Source of the DNA: Zonotrichia leucophrys gambelii
Lineage: Eukaryota > Chordata > Aves > Passeriformes > Passerellidae
NCBI RefSeq assembly: GCF_028769735.1
Contig: NC_088171.1
Span: forward strand, 73,673,216-73,737,215
Length of the DNA: 64,000 nt
Reading direction: 5' to 3'
A model generated the notes under the pieces. The model had not been told where the DNA came from. It was given only the letters and a program-made list of their open reading frames with translations, and made no database searches. How positions within the stretch are numbered: position 1 is the stretch's first letter; the number at the start of each line of letters is the position of its first letter. Positions 60,250 through 64,000 of this stretch are shown piece after piece. Made by a program: the position numbers and the translations under genes.

Positions 60250-61915
60250 TAGAATCATATAATTCCCTGAGTAGGAGGTGATCCACAAGTATCATCAAGT
60301 CCAACTCCTGATCCTGCACAAGAAAGCCCCTCACATTTTGCATCTGAGGTCATTGTCCAAATACTTCTTGTACTCTGCCAGTGCTGTGACTCCTTCCCTG
60401 GGAGTCTGTTCCAGTGCCCAAACATCCTCTCGGTGAAGAACCTGTTCCTAATATCCAATGTAAATCACCCCTTAAACAGCTTCGTGCAATTCCCTTGGGT
60501 TGTATCCCTGGTCATCACAGAGAAGAGATCCATGTCTGTCCCCCTCTTCTCCTCACAAGGAAGTTGTGGACTGCAATGAAGTCTCCCCTCAGTCTCCTCT
60601 TCTCCAGCATAAACAGACCAAGTGCCCTCAGGGCCCTCATACAAGTTCCCCTCATGGCCTTTCACCATCATTTTGGCTGTCATCTGGATGCTTTCTTATA
60701 GTTTTATATCCCTTATGCAGCACTCAAGGTGAGGATGACCCAGCGCAGAGCAGAGAGGAACAATCCTCTCCCTTGCCTGGCTGGTGATGCCACAGGACAG
60801 GGTTGGCCCTCTTGGCTGCCAGGGCACTGCTGGCTCAGGTTCAACTTGCCATTGACCCAGACCCCCAACTGTCTTTCTGCAATTCTGCTCCCCAGCCTCT
60901 CATTCTCCAGTCTGTGAGGACATTAAGGGATGACTCGTCCCAGTTGCAGAATCTGGCATTTGTTTTGTTAAACTTCATATGGCTGGTGATTGCCCAGCCC
61001 TCTCATTTGTTGAGGCCTGTTTGCAGACCCTTCCCTCCTTTGGGGGAGTCAAGAGCTCCTTCCAATTTAATACCATTGGCAAACTTACTTAGTATTCCTT
61101 CAAGTCTTATGTCCAAGTCATTTATGAAGATGTTGAAGAGCACAGGGCTGAGGATGGGGCCCTGTGGAATCCCACTAGTGTCAGGTTTTCAGTCTGATGT
61201 CACCTCATTCATTACAATGAATCACATTCATTAATGTCACCTCATCCCCTTTGTGCTTAGCCTGTGAGCCAGTTGTTCACACACCTCATGATGTGTTTAT
61301 CCACCTGTGTGCTGGACATATTGTCCAGATGGATACTGTGAGAGCTTTGCTGAAATCCAAAAAGATCACATAACTTTGCTTCCCTTAGTCAGCTAGGTGG
61401 GCTACTTATACTAAACAAACAAGAACTTCCTCTCATGAAGCTGTGGTGGCTGTGACTGATCGCTACATTGTGCTTCAGGTGTTTTTCAATAATTCAGGTT
61501 GATCTTTGGCCACATTAATTTTCTGCCTACAGACATAAGCATCATCACTGTATTCCTCCCATGTCACCCAATCTTGTTTCCTCTGGGCATAAAACTGATT
61601 TTTCTGGCTTAGCTCCAAACGAAGTTCCCTGGTTAGCCAAGCTGGCCTTCTGTCTTAGCTGCTTGACTTCCAACATTTTGCAATTCCCTGCTGCTATGCC
61701 TTTAGGAGGTGGTGCTTGAAAAATGACCAGCACTGATGGACCCCAGTACCTTCAAAAGCATTTTCCATGGGATCATTACTAACTAGTTCCCTGAGCAACC
61801 TGAAGTTTGTTCTCCTCATGTTCAGGGTTGAAGTTTTGTCGGCTTTTTTCCTCCTGTCAACAGAGTATCTTGGTGCTCCCCTGGGGTTCCTCTGGTTCTA
61901 GAAATTCATCTTGCT
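60250..61915 (-). mobile_element. CR1 LINE, about 1.65 kb, reverse, rearranged ORF2
   Basis: The longest minus-strand CR1, of a different subfamily from the 42 kb copy. On plus it starts at the 3' tip ('tagaatcatataattccctgag'), runs through the 3' UTR ('tccaactcctgatcctgcac', 'agtctgttccagtgcccaaacatcctc') and on through the ORF2 C-terminus. Minus-strand translations include GIPQGPILSPVLFNIFINDL (about 61125-61185) and LSKFANGIKL (about 61075-61105), then DFSKAL (about 61360) and VTWEEYSDD near 61540-61570, then TLNMRRTNFRLLREL (about 61790-61840). These are RT and linker blocks of CR1 ORF2 in the right order, but with a large part of the RT missing between linker and DFSKA. The active site is FANG instead of FADD. 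Several frames (95-143 codons) are antisense shadows. Confidence 0.9.
61197..61245 (+). repeat. Direct 37 bp-period duplication inside the CR1
   Basis: ATGTCACCTCAT occurs at 61197-61208 and again at 61234-61245, with related ATTCATTA/ATGAATCA sequence between. It appears to be a local duplication that disrupts the RT frame between the PQG block and the NWL block. Confidence 0.65.
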
Positions 61916-64000
61916 GTGTTGAATGTGTTTGCACCAGAACTGTTCACTTTGGTGAGTGATGGTTATAAGATTACCTTAATTTTTGTGCTCTTTTACATAC
62001 ACAAGTACCCTATTGCAACATTGATAAAGTGTTTTGACTTTAATCATATCATGATCACAGCAGAACTGTTATGGGATGGAAGAAGTAGGAAGAAACAAAG
62101 GTGTATGAAAAACTTGCACGATCTGTCAGAAGATATGGGCCAATTCAATCTACTTTACTTTGGCTTAAAGTCTTCTAGCAGAAGTGAAAAGACATGCCAG
62201 AATTCTCATGAACTTTGTGAATATAAATTATTTTCAATATCAGTTATTTTGTCTCATTCCTGAGTCAGGCTAGAACAAGAGGAGGAAATAAAGTGAGAAG
62301 AGAAAACCTTGGAATGAGGGCTGAAAGAGAAATTTAGATAGGGAGCAAGGAAGGAGATTCCAGAGTAGAACTTTCATTTTAGTGCACAAGAAGCATATCA
62401 TTCTTGAAAGAAATATTCCAATAGATCAATCTGATTCCCTGCAAGATAGGTCAGGTATCTTAATCAAGTCATAATCAATCTCTCTTCCCACGGACAAAAA
62501 GCAGGTGACTAAGGCTACCTTGCTCTGAAACCAGTCTCAGTGACACAGTTCATAGGGCAGCAAGAATAGTCTGTTTTGTGTGTTCCTTCCTCTTCTTGGT
62601 ATGAGACCTTCAGAGCTTTTATGCTTCAGACTTCAAGCAATCACTGTTTCAGCCGAGTTCAATAGGAATCAGTGTCCTGAACCTGTGTAATCACCACAAT
62701 ACAAAGCAGCATGAATCAAGTTGCCTACAATTATGGAGTATTTGTAACCTAAATTTCCTCTTGTATCCTAACCTATGCCACAGGGATAGGAAGACTTTCT
62801 CTTTGGAATGGTACTGCAAAGAAGTTAGTTTGAAATGAGTCATTGTAATCACAGGAAACTCTAACAAAAGAAAATTTAACTCGATTTTCAAAGAGGGTAC
62901 AAGTGGAGTTCAGAAAGCAGTTTAGGGTCGTACTTGAATACAGACCAGTTCGAGAGAGGACTCTGTTCTATGAACAAAAACTGTAGAGGCACAGCAAAAA
63001 TAAGATCCCATTTTCACTGCACTAAATTCTATTATAATGAACGGACTAAGAAGCAAGTTAATTTTGTTGTCTGCACTGGTATTGCAAAGTCTTGTGAATC
63101 TTGAATTTTTGTAAGTGAAATAATTTCCAAGTGTTCCTTTATTATTTTTAGACAATGTGTCATTTTATAAATACTAATACAAGTAGAAATTACTTTATAT
63201 ATTTTTAAAGAATGTTTTAGTGTTCCTTTTCTAACCTGGTATAACAAAAAATAATATATCCCAATATATTTTCACAGTCACTGTGCTATTATTCTCACTC
63301 AGAAGAGATGGTACATACAAAGTAAATGTTTAATCTCTCCTGGGTGAGAGGTTACTTTCATGAGAAATTCATTTCATAACAATTTCATATCTGTGATACT
63401 TAAGAATGATCTTCCAGGATCGCACAATGAAACAGAAATCTTCCTGGGAAATGATACTACATATCCCGTTAAGATTTAGGTCAGCTATGTTTTGAAGAAC
63501 TTCCATCAGGATGTAAAGGTATCCTCAGTGAATTGAAAAGGGCACAATAATAAAACTAACTGAACTGGGAAATGTGTGCAATACGAAATAATTTCAGTTG
63601 GACACAATAGAACAATAATTGAAGTTTAGAAATAGAAGAATTACAATAACTTTCAAGAAAAGAAAAAGGTACCAGATGCATATCACAAATTATCATGTTA
63701 TGAGAGAAAAACTAGAGAGAGGAGAAAAATGAAAGAGATATTTGAAATGTAAGAGAAACATTTCTGCAAATTATCTTCTCGTGGCCTCTGAAAAATTTTC
63801 AGACTGATCTGCTTTTTCTGCTGCTTCATATCAGTGAGAAGGCAGTGAGACCCTACAAAGAATATACAGTACTATTTTGGAATAGATAGATCAAAAGAAA
63901 AGATCAAAAGACCACTGATAACTCACAAGGATTCCAGTTTGGAAATCTGAGAGTTATTGGTTTTCAATTCCTTTTATTCTAAAGGAACTGATAATGAACT
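61916..64000. other. AT-rich non-coding DNA, no gene seen
   Basis: No gene recognised. At 62041-62066 'aatcatatcatgatcacagcag' faintly resembles further CR1 5' sequence and could be a detached continuation of the preceding element, but I do not call it. A 115-codon frame at 61916-62263 has no recognisable domain. Confidence 0.5.

Noticed and set aside
60803..61234. 143-codon plus-strand open frame, with several overlapping 95-codon frames near 60.4-60.8 kb
   Set aside because: All lie antisense to a minus-strand CR1. Their translations are complements of CR1 ORF2 and 3' UTR.
62041..62066. Continuation of the 60-62 kb CR1
   Set aside because: A match of about 20 bp to remembered CR1 5' sequence after about 125 bp without similarity; too short.

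Overview
This 64 kb window is vertebrate, non-coding, AT-rich chromosomal DNA. It almost certainly comes from a bird, and most likely a songbird (passerine). The evidence is its repeat content: remnants of CR1 LINEs, the main avian retrotransposon, and several endogenous-retrovirus (ERV) long terminal repeats whose sequences I recognise from passerine genomes. No mammalian Alu, L1 or B1/B2 elements were seen. No open reading frame looks like a host protein. The longest has 200 codons and resembles nothing I know, and the ORFs in repeat-rich parts are shadows of CR1 or LTR sequence. I saw no rRNA, tRNA, snRNA, CRISPR or exon-like block. The window is therefore intergenic or lies inside a very long intron.

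Layout. 1-5.5 kb: unique AT-rich DNA with simple repeats. 5.54-5.94 kb: a 386 bp solo LTR with a perfect 6 bp target-site duplication (TSD). 10.05-10.73 kb: a 665 bp LTR with a TATA box. 16.5-17.1 kb: a CR1 3' fragment. 18.0-18.9 kb: a long LTR in plus orientation. 20.0-20.1 kb: a CR1 3' tip. 22.5-22.8 kb: an old CR1 3' fragment on the minus strand. 24.2-25.2 kb: a second copy of the 18 kb LTR family, inverted. 26.5-27.3 kb: a CR1 ORF1 fragment. 31.25-31.92 kb: the best-preserved ERV relic, a 663 bp solo LTR flanked by perfect 5 bp TSDs. 33.9-34.5 and 43.6-44.2 kb: two same-strand LTRs of one subfamily, with two CR1 pieces (40.4-40.9 and 41.8-43.4 kb) between them. 48.7-48.9 kb: a CR1 3' end. 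53.7-54.3 kb: a minus-strand LTR related to those at 33.9 and 43.6 kb. 55.0-55.4 kb: a minus-strand CR1. 56.8-57.9 kb: a CR1 endonuclease/linker fragment. 60.25-61.9 kb: a rearranged minus-strand CR1 carrying pieces of ORF2.

Nothing here works as a gene set. All CR1 copies are truncated, frameshifted or deleted, and the three that reach the reverse-transcriptase active site have lost it. All ERV copies appear to be LTRs without gag, pol or env. What function the window has would be regulatory (LTR promoters and polyadenylation signals) or unrecognised conserved non-coding DNA. The more unusual signals are a perfect 19 bp-arm hairpin at 56.05 kb, a fold-back duplication inside the CR1 at 48.77 kb, an inverted pair of long LTRs, and a surviving CR1 ORF1 fragment. 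I did not find a convincing new biological system. Family assignments rest on remembered consensus sequences and were not checked by a search.
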